Source: Neolewinella persica DSM 23188 (lineage in GTDB: Bacteria; Bacteroidota; Bacteroidia; Chitinophagales; Saprospiraceae). Taken from it: DNA of 64,000 nt. The stretch covers positions 92,307-156,306 of the forward strand of contig NZ_KB890419.1 of assembly GCF_000373105.1 (NCBI RefSeq), given 5' to 3'. The notes beneath the pieces were generated by a model. It saw only the letters and a program-made list of their open reading frames with translations, was not told where the DNA came from and did no database searches. Each line of letters opens with the position of its first letter. Within the stretch, counting starts at the first letter, position 1. Positions 49,517-58,110 of the stretch are shown piece by piece. Both the position numbers and the translations under genes were made by a program.

Positions 49517-50827
49517 TTAACTCACCGCCCGCACCCGGGAAGCCGCCCACACCGCCAGCACACTCATCACGATGGTGAAGTACCCCAGCCATTCGTAGTG
49601 TTCCAGCTTACCGTCGGGGCCTTCAGTGATGATGAAACCGGCGATGACGGTGCTGGCAAACAACGCCATTTCGTTGATGGATTGCCGGATACTCATGAAG
49701 CCGCCCCGGTTCTCGGGCCGCACCACGGAGGTGATCATGGTGGTCGCAGGAACGTTGCGCCCGCTGGCAACAACAAAGAAAGATGAGGTCGCTACCAGGG
49801 CAACGGCGATGGACTCCGTATCCAGATTGGTCAGCGCATAGATGCTCCCAAGGGCAAAGAAGGAGGCGATGGTGAAGATGCGCATCCGGCCGTATTTATC
49901 TGCCAACCGGCCGAAGAGGGGGAGGAGTACCACGGTAAGCAGACCGCCGATCAGGTAAATGAGGCCAACCTGTTTGTCGCCAAAGCCGATATTGATCTGC
50001 ATGTAAGGCGCAATGAAGGGGATGATGGTGAAATGACCCAGCATCAACGTCATCGTAAAGAGTAGGGCCGCCCGCTGGTTGGCGTCGGAGAAGATGCGGA
50101 CGAAGGGGTCAACAACTTTGGCGAACCCGCGCTTCGGAACCAGAGCCGAGGCTAAAGGTGGCATGGCCAGAGTATCCAGTACATCGGCTGCTGACGCTTT
50201 CCCTCTTTGCTCCTTTAAACCGTTCCCTGGCACCTGCGGCCCCGCCTGAAAAGCAGCTTCGGCCTCAAGGTGCCCCCGTAATGACGGCACAAAAAACCAG
50301 GCTAAAACCACGAAAAAGGCGGCAATGGCTGCCGTGACGATGAACGGAGAGTTCCAACCGTACTCCGCAGCAATCCAGATGCCCGCCGGCACCCCGACAA
50401 TGCTGGCCGCGCTAAAGGCCGTCATTACCCAACCCATGGCCGAAGCCCGGCGCTCCAACGGAATCACATCGCCAACAATGGCCAGCACCAGAGCGCCTAA
50501 AGTCCCGCCAAAAATTCCGGTGCAGGACCGGAAGACCAGCAGCATAATATAGCTCGGCGCAAAGGCACAGGCCAGGGTTCCGAGGGTGAAACCACAAAAC
50601 AGGAATAAAAGAGCGGTACGCCGGTCGAACCGATCAATAAAGGCCGTGCTGATGAGGTTACCCGTTAACGCGGCGCCAGCATAAGCCGATACGACCCAGG
50701 CAAATTGCCCGGGTGTAATATCAAACACTTCCATAATGGTCTTGCCCAGTGGCATGATAATCATGAAATCAATGATGTGCGAAAACTGGACGGCAGCGAG
50801 GATGAAGAGCAGGCGCTTTTCGTTCAT
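49517..50827 (-). CDS. MFS transporter
   Basis: A 436-residue major-facilitator permease from ATG 50827 (27 codons inside the longest frame). Twelve helices are expected: RLLFILAAVQFSHIIDFMII first, then AWVVSAYAGAALTGNLIS. The loop 2-3 motif FIDRFDRRTALLF follows the usual D-R/K-x-G-R-R type. The second half has LFGRLADKYGRMRIFTIASF. It is probably a drug/arabinose-type efflux permease. The central loop (residues ~205-245) is long and carries AGPQVPG from a dispersed motif copy. Confidence 0.9.
   Translation of the reverse strand: MNEKRLLFILAAVQFSHIIDFMIIMPLGKTIMEVFDITPGQFAWVVSAYAGAALTGNLISTAFIDRFDRRTALLFLFCGFTLGTLACAFAPSYIMLLVFRSCTGIFGGTLGALVLAIVGDVIPLERRASAMGWVMTAFSAASIVGVPAGIWIAAEYGWNSPFIVTAAIAAFFVVLAWFFVPSLRGHLEAEAAFQAGPQVPGNGLKEQRGKASAADVLDTLAMPPLASALVPKRGFAKVVDPFVRIFSDANQRAALLFTMTLMLGHFTIIPFIAPYMQINIGFGDKQVGLIYLIGGLLTVVLLPLFGRLADKYGRMRIFTIASFFALGSIYALTNLDTESIAVALVATSSFFVVASGRNVPATTMITSVVRPENRGGFMSIRQSINEMALFASTVIAGFIITEGPDGKLEHYEWLGYFTIVMSVLAVWAASRVRAVS
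50230..50246 (-). repeat. Dispersed 17-bp motif, copy 11
   Basis: GGCGGGGCCGCAGGTGC on the minus strand in the cytoplasmic loop of the MFS gene. Confidence 0.75.
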
Positions 50828-50935
50828 GGGGCGGGGGAAGTAGAACACTGCAAAGGCGGCGCTGGAAATATGTGGTAATACACAAGGAGGGAACAGTGTA
50901 ACTATCAATCTCTATCGACGACAAATCAGAATATT

Positions 50936-53260
50936 TCACGAATCTGACCGTAGTCCCCGAATTACGCCGATCAGCACCAGCACACCCAGCGCAATCCCGA
51001 TTCGTAACCAATAGTCCTGCCGGGTCAGTACTGCCGCTTTTAGGTGGTCAGGATTGGCGGCACATGGCGTACCGCTCCCTTGCTCAATGGCCCAGTGGCG
51101 CGGATCGCCATTGTTTAGCGCAGGCAGTACCAGCGCGTAGGTGAAGGCCGTATCGGGATCAGGTATTTTGTAGGTGAGGGTGTTTACGTAACCGCCGTCA
51201 GGACCATAAAGCCCGAGGACTTCGCCATCTTTGTCGAGGCCGAATGACAGGCCGCCAACCACGTTGTAAACCTGGGGATGAGTGCGATGGAAGTAATCCG
51301 CATCGGCGCAGATGACCAGGTAATCGCCGGAGGAAATTTTTGCGCGCGGTAGCCGAAAATTGTGCGTTGCGTCGGTCAGTAGCCAACCGGTCAGGTCAAC
51401 GGTTGCTTCGCTGCGATTGTGCAACTCGAGCCAGTCGCCGCCGGCCTTCCCAGCAGGATGGACCTCGTTGAAAATGACCTGATTTGCCAGCGGATGATCC
51501 AAAGGTTCGAAGATGGCTTTCAGGGCGTAGCTTCGCTGATCGTTGAGGGGGAGTTCCAGTTCCGATTGCTGGCTGTTGGCACCTTCCCAGCCTTTGAAAC
51601 GGAAGCCATTGTGGGCGACGGCGCGCAGGTGCAAGGGAAGGTTCTGGAAGTAAGTCCCGCTGTAGCTGGCCTCGTCGATGCGGATATTTTTATTCAGTTC
51701 CACGTAGCCGCCGGGTGTGGCAATGAGGGAGACGGGGCGATCTTCACCACCGTTGAAAAATACCCGCAGGTGTTCGCGCAGGTACTTCGGCCGTTCCCGG
51801 CCGAAGGCCCGGACCCGATCGAGGTGGATTCGCCAATTCTTGTCTTTTCCTTTCCAGCGGGCGAGCTGCCGCGGCATGTCGAACTCCAGCCCGGCAACCC
51901 GCCGCTCAATGGCGGTGGTAACGGTGACGGGCGAGAAGTCGGTGTGCAGGTAGTCCAGTGTCCGGTTGGCGAACAGGCGGCCGTATTCCGGGTTGGCCAG
52001 CAGCTTGCGCTGTAGCAAGGTCGACCACGGCGGGTTAGGCCAGCTCGGGCCGTCGGCCTCGGTATGAAAGGCGAGGGTGTTCCGTTCGTAGCCGTTCTCG
52101 GAGTGGAGGCCGAAGCCCTGGTCTACGTCGTACAATATCCACCGCCAGCGGCCCTCCGGCGTTTGCGGTCGCCAGAAGCGGATGTTGCCCCCGGCGTCGC
52201 GGTTGTCAAAGTAGGTCTGGGCAATCTGCAGACGCTGGTAATTATCGATGTCCATCAACTCTCCGAGTTGACGATAATTTTCCGGTTGGCTAAAATCGTT
52301 GTTTTCCACGAAGCGAAGCAGCTGCCCGTAGGTCCCCATTTTACCGTGTTTGACGGACTCCTGGTGCTCCAGAAAATCGATCTTGTTCTTATCTACCTCT
52401 GGGTGGCGGTCTCCGATAAACTGAGGGTTGATCTTCTCCCGCAGGTGGTAAATGCCCCAATACCTGCCGTTGATGTAGACCTGTACGGGGCGCGCAGCCT
52501 GCCGTTCCAGGTCCCAGCTTTCATCTTGCAGCAGGCCGGTAAGCAAAGCGTCGCGAAGGTAGCTGCGGTTCCAGTCGGAGCCCGCGTTGCGGGCCACCAG
52601 AAACTGGAATGACTTGCCGGCATCGTCGCCAAAGATCTTGTGCTTAATCCGTTTTTTGCCGTAGCGCTCGCGGGCCGAGAGGGAAAACGATTTTTGGGGG
52701 TGGAGCCGACTCATGCCACCGAACATCCGGAAGCCCACAGTGCCACTGAAGACCGCTTCGCCGTCGGTTTCGATCAGGTCAAAATGGACGGGGTGTTCTT
52801 TCTTGGTCCACCAGTTAGCGCCGGGTTGTTTCCAGTGCCCTGGGTCCGCTCCGGGGCCTGAGCGAAACCACCCGTTCACCCCGTCGAAAAGCCGCCAGGG
52901 ATCGATCCCGATGCTGAGGGTAGCCAGGCGAGTGGCTGGCTCATCGATGAAATAGGTACTGCCGGAGATGACCGACGTTCGCTCCCCTTCAGCATCGAAG
53001 GCGGCGTACCGGACGAGGGTGGTTCGGCTAATGGTGAAGGCTGTTTCGAAGGTTGGAGAGGTGGCCGAAGGTGAACTTCCATCCAGGGTGTAACGGACGC
53101 CCACTGGCAGGGAAACCTCAATGGGGTGATCGTAAAAACCTGCCTGGTGCAAATGCGGGATATTGCTTTCCAATCCCTCCACTGCACCTGCGTTCGCGCC
53201 GAAAAAAACACCCGGCAACAACCACAACACCAGCAAATTTGTCCGTATATATACGCTCAA
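50936..53260 (-). CDS. Surface CotH-kinase protein with lamin-tail domain and C-terminal anchor
   Basis: A 774-residue exported protein. Hydrophobic leader (LLVLWLLPGVFFGANAGA), chitobiase-type beta domain (~35-110, VRYTLDGSSPSATSPTFETA), and a CotH kinase domain (~110-500) with FRMFGGMSRLHPQKSFSLSA, DWNRSYLRDALL, WGIYHLREKI and WRWILYDVDQGFGL. A beta region follows, then a lamin-tail domain (~590-720, FNEVHPAGKAGGDWLELHNR). The last helix is WLRIGIALGVLVLIGVIRGL. Bacterial CotH domains can phosphorylate surface proteins. Only TTG 53260 is available as start. The membrane anchor replaces the sorting domain usual for this class. Confidence 0.85.
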   Translation of the reverse strand: MSVYIRTNLLVLWLLPGVFFGANAGAVEGLESNIPHLHQAGFYDHPIEVSLPVGVRYTLDGSSPSATSPTFETAFTISRTTLVRYAAFDAEGERTSVISGSTYFIDEPATRLATLSIGIDPWRLFDGVNGWFRSGPGADPGHWKQPGANWWTKKEHPVHFDLIETDGEAVFSGTVGFRMFGGMSRLHPQKSFSLSARERYGKKRIKHKIFGDDAGKSFQFLVARNAGSDWNRSYLRDALLTGLLQDESWDLERQAARPVQVYINGRYWGIYHLREKINPQFIGDRHPEVDKNKIDFLEHQESVKHGKMGTYGQLLRFVENNDFSQPENYRQLGELMDIDNYQRLQIAQTYFDNRDAGGNIRFWRPQTPEGRWRWILYDVDQGFGLHSENGYERNTLAFHTEADGPSWPNPPWSTLLQRKLLANPEYGRLFANRTLDYLHTDFSPVTVTTAIERRVAGLEFDMPRQLARWKGKDKNWRIHLDRVRAFGRERPKYLREHLRVFFNGGEDRPVSLIATPGGYVELNKNIRIDEASYSGTYFQNLPLHLRAVAHNGFRFKGWEGANSQQSELELPLNDQRSYALKAIFEPLDHPLANQVIFNEVHPAGKAGGDWLELHNRSEATVDLTGWLLTDATHNFRLPRAKISSGDYLVICADADYFHRTHPQVYNVVGGLSFGLDKDGEVLGLYGPDGGYVNTLTYKIPDPDTAFTYALVLPALNNGDPRHWAIEQGSGTPCAANPDHLKAAVLTRQDYWLRIGIALGVLVLIGVIRGLRSDS
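51614..51632 (+). repeat. Dispersed motif, expanded variant, copy 12
   Basis: GGCGACGGCGCGCAGGTGC: the core is intact and the left half two bases longer. Inside the CotH gene. Confidence 0.45.
53184..53200 (-). repeat. Dispersed 17-bp motif, copy 13
   Basis: GGCGCGAACGCAGGTGC on the minus strand, encoding GANAGA at the end of the CotH protein leader peptide. Confidence 0.75.
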
Positions 53261-53387
53261 AACAAGGGAATGACTAAAAACAGATGGCTAAAACCATTTG
53301 GCCAATGTCCGAAAGATACTTCGGTCCGATGACATTCTCCCTCAAATCAGCCCCAAGTTTTAAACCGTTAACCACCAAAAACCGCTT

Positions 53388-54266
53388 ATGCGCCACAGTA
53401 TTGAAAACCATCGTCTCCGCATCTCCATCGAGGATGTAGGGGCAGAACTTGCCAGTCTGGTCAATTTCGATTCGGGTAAGGAATACATGTGGCAAGCCGA
53501 CCCCGCCGTCTGGGGAAGTCACGCGCCGGTCCTCTTCCCAATCATCGGGATGCTCAAAGGCGGAGAGACGCAAATCAATGGCAAAACGTACCGGATTCCT
53601 AAGCACGGCATGGTGCGGCACAACGATAAATTGGAACTGTTTAATCATTCCGAAGACCGAATCACCTTCCGGATGTGCTGGGACGAGGAAACCCTGAAAA
53701 GTTACCCTTACAAATTTGACTTTCGGATCACCTACCGACTGCGTAATGAACACGTGATCGTGTACCACGAAGTTCAGAATCACGGACAAGAACCGATGTA
53801 CTTCTGCCTGGGAGGACATCCTGCCTTCCGCGTCCCTTTGCACGACCACCAGCCTTACGACGCCCATTTCCTTCGCTTTGAACACGATGAAACGGTGGAA
53901 TCGAATACTGTTACGGAAGCCGGTATCTTAAGCCGGACCACCAGGCCGGTGCCCTGGCAAAAAGGAAACATCCTGCCACTAACCCACGAACTGTTTGAGC
54001 AGGACGCTTTGGTATTCCGCAACCTGAACTCTCCCAGTGTGGTCCTTGAAAGCCGCATCACCGGTCCGATCCTGAAGGTGGATTATGCTGGTTGGACGCA
54101 CCTCGGTATCTGGGCGAAGCCAAACGGAGATTTCGTTTGTATTGAGCCCTGGATGGGCTTGAGTGATTATGAGGACAGCGACGGCCAGTTCGTCAATAAA
54201 GAAGGGGTAGTTGAACTCGCAGCGGGGGATATTTACGAGATGAGCTACGATATTAAAATATTATAA
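53388..54266 (+). CDS. Aldose 1-epimerase family protein (LacX-like)
   Basis: A 292-residue beta-sandwich enzyme expected to interconvert alpha and beta anomers of sugars or sugar phosphates. N-terminal AELASLVNFDSGKEYMWQAD, substrate-site PVLFPIIGMLKGGETQINGK and HGMVRHNDKLEL, catalytic-type His in LGGHPAFRVPL, and the late GIWAKPNGDFVCIEPWMGLS. The latter block and the length match the LacX/YeaD-like group rather than GalM. No signal peptide, so cytoplasmic. It is divergent from the CotH gene. Confidence 0.9.
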   Translation: MRHSIENHRLRISIEDVGAELASLVNFDSGKEYMWQADPAVWGSHAPVLFPIIGMLKGGETQINGKTYRIPKHGMVRHNDKLELFNHSEDRITFRMCWDEETLKSYPYKFDFRITYRLRNEHVIVYHEVQNHGQEPMYFCLGGHPAFRVPLHDHQPYDAHFLRFEHDETVESNTVTEAGILSRTTRPVPWQKGNILPLTHELFEQDALVFRNLNSPSVVLESRITGPILKVDYAGWTHLGIWAKPNGDFVCIEPWMGLSDYEDSDGQFVNKEGVVELAAGDIYEMSYDIKIL

Positions 54267-54353
54267 ACTGGTTTACGACGATTCATGGAGTAACATGTAA
54301 CTACCTTACGGTTATTCGATAGGCTTGCTTTCGAATGTTAACCACCTGCTTAC

Positions 54354-56303
54354 ATGACGAATCCCTTTACTCTCGACTTCAGTAACCTGAAGGGTGATTT
54401 CCTTGGAGGTCTCACCGCAGGAATCGTCGCATTGCCACTTGCCCTCGCCTTTGGCGCACAAACGGCACTTGGCGCTATGGCGGGCTTATATGGCGCAATC
54501 GCCATTGCCATTGTTGCTGCCCTGTTCGGCGGCACGGCCACTCAGGTGTCTGGCCCCACGGCTCCAATGACGGTAGTTTCCAGTGCGGTAATTGCTGACT
54601 CCATCATTGAGAGTGGTGCTAGTAACGTACAGGAAGCCCTGATGCTCATCCTGGCCGTTTTCTTTCTGGCCGGACTTGTCGAAATGATTCTCGGAGTACT
54701 TAAACTTGGCCGTTACATCAAATACATCCCCTATCCGGTGGTTTCTGGCTTTATGTCGGGTATCGGTGTGATCATCGTTATTACCCAGATTTTTCCACTG
54801 CTGGGCTACAACTCAGCCCAGGATCAGGAGCTGGTGCAGTCGCAAATGGTCCACGCCGAAGAGCAGATCCTTGAAAAGATCATCAAAGAGGAAGAGCAGA
54901 ATGGCACACTGAAGGGTGTCATGGACGGTGCGGTTATCGCCGCTACTGACGCTGCCTTCGCCGAGGTGACCAACGATCAAATTCTGGCAGAAGCCCGCAA
55001 TCAGGCGAGTAAAAAAACCAAAGGAACGGTGGGTACTATGAAGAATATCCTTCGCCCTTTTCAAACGAATGGGATCAACTGGCTGAACCTGCTACTTGCG
55101 CTGGGGACGGTCATTGTTATCTACGGATTTAAACGAATAACGACGGCCTTGCCCTCCAGTCTGGTCGCCCTGATCCTTTTTACGCTGATCTCTTATTTTT
55201 TCCTGGAACCTGGCTCCGTGCCCGTCATTGGCCAGGTGACGCAGGGCTTACCACCGATATATTTCGGATTTTTTGGCGAGTTCGTCGCTGGAAACAACCT
55301 CATCATGATGCTGGAATTCGCCATTACCCTGGCCTTGTTGGGGGCGATCGATTCCCTGTTGACTTCCGTCGTTGCCGATAACATTACCAAGACAAAGCAC
55401 GATCCCAATCAGGAGCTCATCGGCCAGGGCCTGGGCAATATGGCTGCGGCCTTCATTGGCGGCCTGCCCGGTGCTGGTGCTACGATGCGGACGGTGATTA
55501 ACGTTAACTCCGGTGGTAAAACTAAAATTTCCGGGATGATCGCCGGCTTCTTTCTTTTGGCGGTACTGCTGGGGCTGAGTGGCATCGTGCAATACATCCC
55601 CAACGGTGTTTTGGCGGGAATCCTGCTTACCGTAGGTATTGGCATCATCGATTACAAAGGCTTCCGGCACCTGCGCGCGGTTCCAAGAGGAGACGCCGTA
55701 GTGATGATCCTTGTGCTTTTCATGACGGTCTTCGTTGGCTTGCTGCCCGCGGTGGCCATCGGTATGGTGCTGGCTACCCTACTGTTCATGAAAAAGACGG
55801 CGGATTCGGTCGAAGACGGCGCATCTACCAGCAGCTTTGAAGAGTTCAGCCGGGAGAAACCGTGGCAGGACGAAGGAAACTTGATTCAGCGCGTCGGTGA
55901 TCGGGTCTACATTAAGCACCTCGACGGTCCCCTGTTTTTCGGATTCGTCAGTTCTTTTCAACGCATCGTAAAGAATCTTCCCAACGTAGAGGTCGTCATT
56001 ATCCGCATGGGGAGGGTACCCTACGTCGACCAATCTGGCTTATACGCGATGGAGGACGCTATTCTGAATTTACAGAGCCGGGGTGTTGCCGTAGTGTTTA
56101 CGGGCATGAACGAGCAGGTGCGAAGTATGATGGAACGCATCAATCTTATTCCCGGCCTGATTGACGAAAAGTACTCGTTCAAAACATTTAAAGAATGCCG
56201 GGCCTGGTTGAGTGATCGACTTGAAGAAGGGAACCTCAATACAGTTTCTGATGACCAGAAGAACGCGCCACCGAAGGTGGGGGATAATGTGGATGAGATG
56301 TAA
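54354..56303 (+). CDS. SulP-family anion transporter with STAS domain
   Basis: A 649-residue inner-membrane transporter for sulfate, bicarbonate or similar anions. N-terminal FLGGLTAGIVALPLALAFGA, GLYGAIAIAIVAALFGGTAT and QVSGPTAPMTVV are hallmarks of SulP. An unusual charged insertion of about 70 residues (~160-230, QDQELVQSQMVHAEEQILEK through ASKKTKGTVG) splits the membrane domain. The C-terminal STAS domain (~510-620) has VYIKHLDGPLFFGFVSSFQR and RMGRVPYVDQSGLYAMEDAI. The insertion looks helical and soluble. Substrate not determined. Confidence 0.92.
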   Translation: MTNPFTLDFSNLKGDFLGGLTAGIVALPLALAFGAQTALGAMAGLYGAIAIAIVAALFGGTATQVSGPTAPMTVVSSAVIADSIIESGASNVQEALMLILAVFFLAGLVEMILGVLKLGRYIKYIPYPVVSGFMSGIGVIIVITQIFPLLGYNSAQDQELVQSQMVHAEEQILEKIIKEEEQNGTLKGVMDGAVIAATDAAFAEVTNDQILAEARNQASKKTKGTVGTMKNILRPFQTNGINWLNLLLALGTVIVIYGFKRITTALPSSLVALILFTLISYFFLEPGSVPVIGQVTQGLPPIYFGFFGEFVAGNNLIMMLEFAITLALLGAIDSLLTSVVADNITKTKHDPNQELIGQGLGNMAAAFIGGLPGAGATMRTVINVNSGGKTKISGMIAGFFLLAVLLGLSGIVQYIPNGVLAGILLTVGIGIIDYKGFRHLRAVPRGDAVVMILVLFMTVFVGLLPAVAIGMVLATLLFMKKTADSVEDGASTSSFEEFSREKPWQDEGNLIQRVGDRVYIKHLDGPLFFGFVSSFQRIVKNLPNVEVVIIRMGRVPYVDQSGLYAMEDAILNLQSRGVAVVFTGMNEQVRSMMERINLIPGLIDEKYSFKTFKECRAWLSDRLEEGNLNTVSDDQKNAPPKVGDNVDEM

Positions 56304-56323
56304 GAGGGTTTCTCGAGCTTACC

Positions 56324-56372
56324 TTGCAACCTGCAACCTGCAACCTGCAACCTGCAACCTGCAACCTGCAAC
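56324..56372. repeat. Heptamer tandem repeat CTGCAAC
   Basis: Seven head-to-tail units (the first TTGCAAC), 20 bp after the SulP stop. Prone to slippage, but outside any gene. Confidence 0.95.
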
Positions 56373-56734
56373 TTTTATGTACCTTTGGCTCCACGGGTGT
56401 ACGCAAGCTAAATAAGCCTTCGTTATACCTCGGGAATCAGGTTCGTCAAACGAAATTGGTTCCGGTAGCGGCCTTCGGGCCATCCACGAATAATAACCCT
56501 TCCACGGAAGGTTACTATAGCATAGTTGTTCTTTTGGCCGGGTAAAGGTCAGTAACCAGCGTTTTATCAGTGCGTGGCTTCTTAGGCGCGGCCGCTGGTG
56601 CAGGCAAAGGGTTTTTAAGGAGCAACATTTTGCCCTCCCCGGTTATCCTCATGCAGGATTTCTGGTAAAGGGGGCCTACCGGTTCCGACCACCGTAAGCG
56701 GGCCTGGTTTTCCAACAGGATTATCAGGATACCC
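56373..56734. other. 362-bp gap without a confident gene
   Basis: Contains a weak hairpin AACCCTTCC-ac-GGAAGGTT (56495-56513) and one dispersed motif copy. A minus-strand frame at 56515-56736 reads LPAPAAAPKKPRTDKT and ends after YPAKRTTML, but it has no recognisable family and overlaps the motif, so it is not called. Confidence 0.5.
56585..56601 (+). repeat. Dispersed 17-bp motif, copy 14
   Basis: GGCGCGGCCGCTGGTGC (one change in the core), intergenic before holB. Confidence 0.7.
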
Positions 56735-57877
56735 ATGCACTTTCACCAACTCGTTCATCAGCCCCAGGGGCTTCAGCAACTGCGACAAATGGCGGCGACG
56801 GATCGTTTGCCGCACGCTAATCTGCTGTTGTCACCTCCCGGCGGCGGCGGCCTGGCCGCCGCACTTGCCATTGCGACCTTGCTGTTGTGCGAGAATCGTC
56901 AGGGAGAGGCCGCTGATGTGCCCTGCGGGGCCTGTCGGGCTTGCCGGAAAACGGCTAAATATATCCACCCCGACCTGCATTTTGCCTTCCCCACCATTGG
57001 TTCAAAAACGAATAGCGACCCCTTCCTGCCACAGTGGCGCCAAGCGCTGAAGGAAGCCCCTTACCTGGAGGCCAATGACTGGCTCCAACGCATCGGTGCG
57101 GAGAACAAGCAAGGCAATATCACCAGAGATGCCTGCGCCAATATTATCCGGAAACTGAACCTCAAGATCTTTGAAGGGAACTATAAGATCATGCTGATAT
57201 GGTTGCCCGAATACCTCGGTAATGAAGGAAACCGATTGCTGAAGATGATTGAAGAACCGCCGGAGAAAACCGTTTTCCTGCTGGTCGCTGAGCGCGCAGA
57301 GCTCATCCTTAATACCATTCTCAGCCGTTGTCAACTGACAAAACTGACACCACCCACCGCAGCCGAGATGACCACCGCGCTCTCTGCCCAGGGTGTCGAT
57401 GCTGAACGTGCGGCTGCCGCCGCACGCCTGGCCGACGGAAATTTCAGCCTGGCCGGTTCGCTGGTCGAAAACGAAGCGATCAACCACGGCCCCCGCTTCC
57501 TCACCTGGATGCGGGCCTGCTTCCAGGGCAGCGCTGCTGGCCTCACTGCATGGACCGATGAGTTTTCCAAAATCGGCCGCGAAAATCAAAAACATTTCTT
57601 GCGCTATGCGCTCCATTTCTGGCGGGAGTTCCTCCTGCTCAGCGTAATGGGTAATGCAGATGGCAACGTCCGCCTGCCCGCTAACGAACTGGAAAGTGCG
57701 CGCAAGCTACTGCCACTGGTTGACCATGACCAGCTGGCGGAAATCACCACCATTCTCAGCGAATGTACCGAACACGTGGAGCGAAATGCGAATCCTAAGA
57801 TTCTCTTCCTCGACGCGGGCATCCGTATTCATCAAATCCTCCGCCGACCGAAGCCCCAGGCCCAACCGGCGTCTTAA
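56735..57877 (+). CDS. holB: DNA polymerase III delta' subunit
   Basis: A 380-residue clamp-loader subunit. AAA+-type N-terminal domain: the P-loop position reads SPPGGGGLAAALAI without the Lys, as is normal for the non-ATP-binding delta' protein. A zinc module CGACRACRK follows, then PDLHFAFPTI, YKIMLIWLPEYLGNEGNRLL, KMIEEPPEKTVFLLVAE (pseudo Walker B) and ILSRCQLTKL (sensor 1 area). It lies directly before ricT, an order also found in Bacillus (holB-yaaT), which supports the call. Confidence 0.9.
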   Translation: MHFHQLVHQPQGLQQLRQMAATDRLPHANLLLSPPGGGGLAAALAIATLLLCENRQGEAADVPCGACRACRKTAKYIHPDLHFAFPTIGSKTNSDPFLPQWRQALKEAPYLEANDWLQRIGAENKQGNITRDACANIIRKLNLKIFEGNYKIMLIWLPEYLGNEGNRLLKMIEEPPEKTVFLLVAERAELILNTILSRCQLTKLTPPTAAEMTTALSAQGVDAERAAAAARLADGNFSLAGSLVENEAINHGPRFLTWMRACFQGSAAGLTAWTDEFSKIGRENQKHFLRYALHFWREFLLLSVMGNADGNVRLPANELESARKLLPLVDHDQLAEITTILSECTEHVERNANPKILFLDAGIRIHQILRRPKPQAQPAS

Positions 57878-58110
57878 ATAACCAGGGAGTAATGAACGAA
57901 TAGGCTAGCACGTAACGATCCCGGAGGGATCAAACCGTTTAACCCCGGACGAATGTAAGTCGCGAAGCGACGAACGGAGTTCGGGGGCGAAAGCGAAGAG
58001 CCCTAGTCTGCAGTGACGAGCATAGTCTGGGCCTACAGCGATAAGCATAGCTCAGGGTGAAGTATCGGACGCCGTCCAAGCCAACCCACTCCCCCATAAA
58101 AAAACAATCC

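Noticed and set aside
56515..56736. Small minus-strand gene before holB
   Set aside because: No family, overlaps the motif copy, and has no clear start or promoter.
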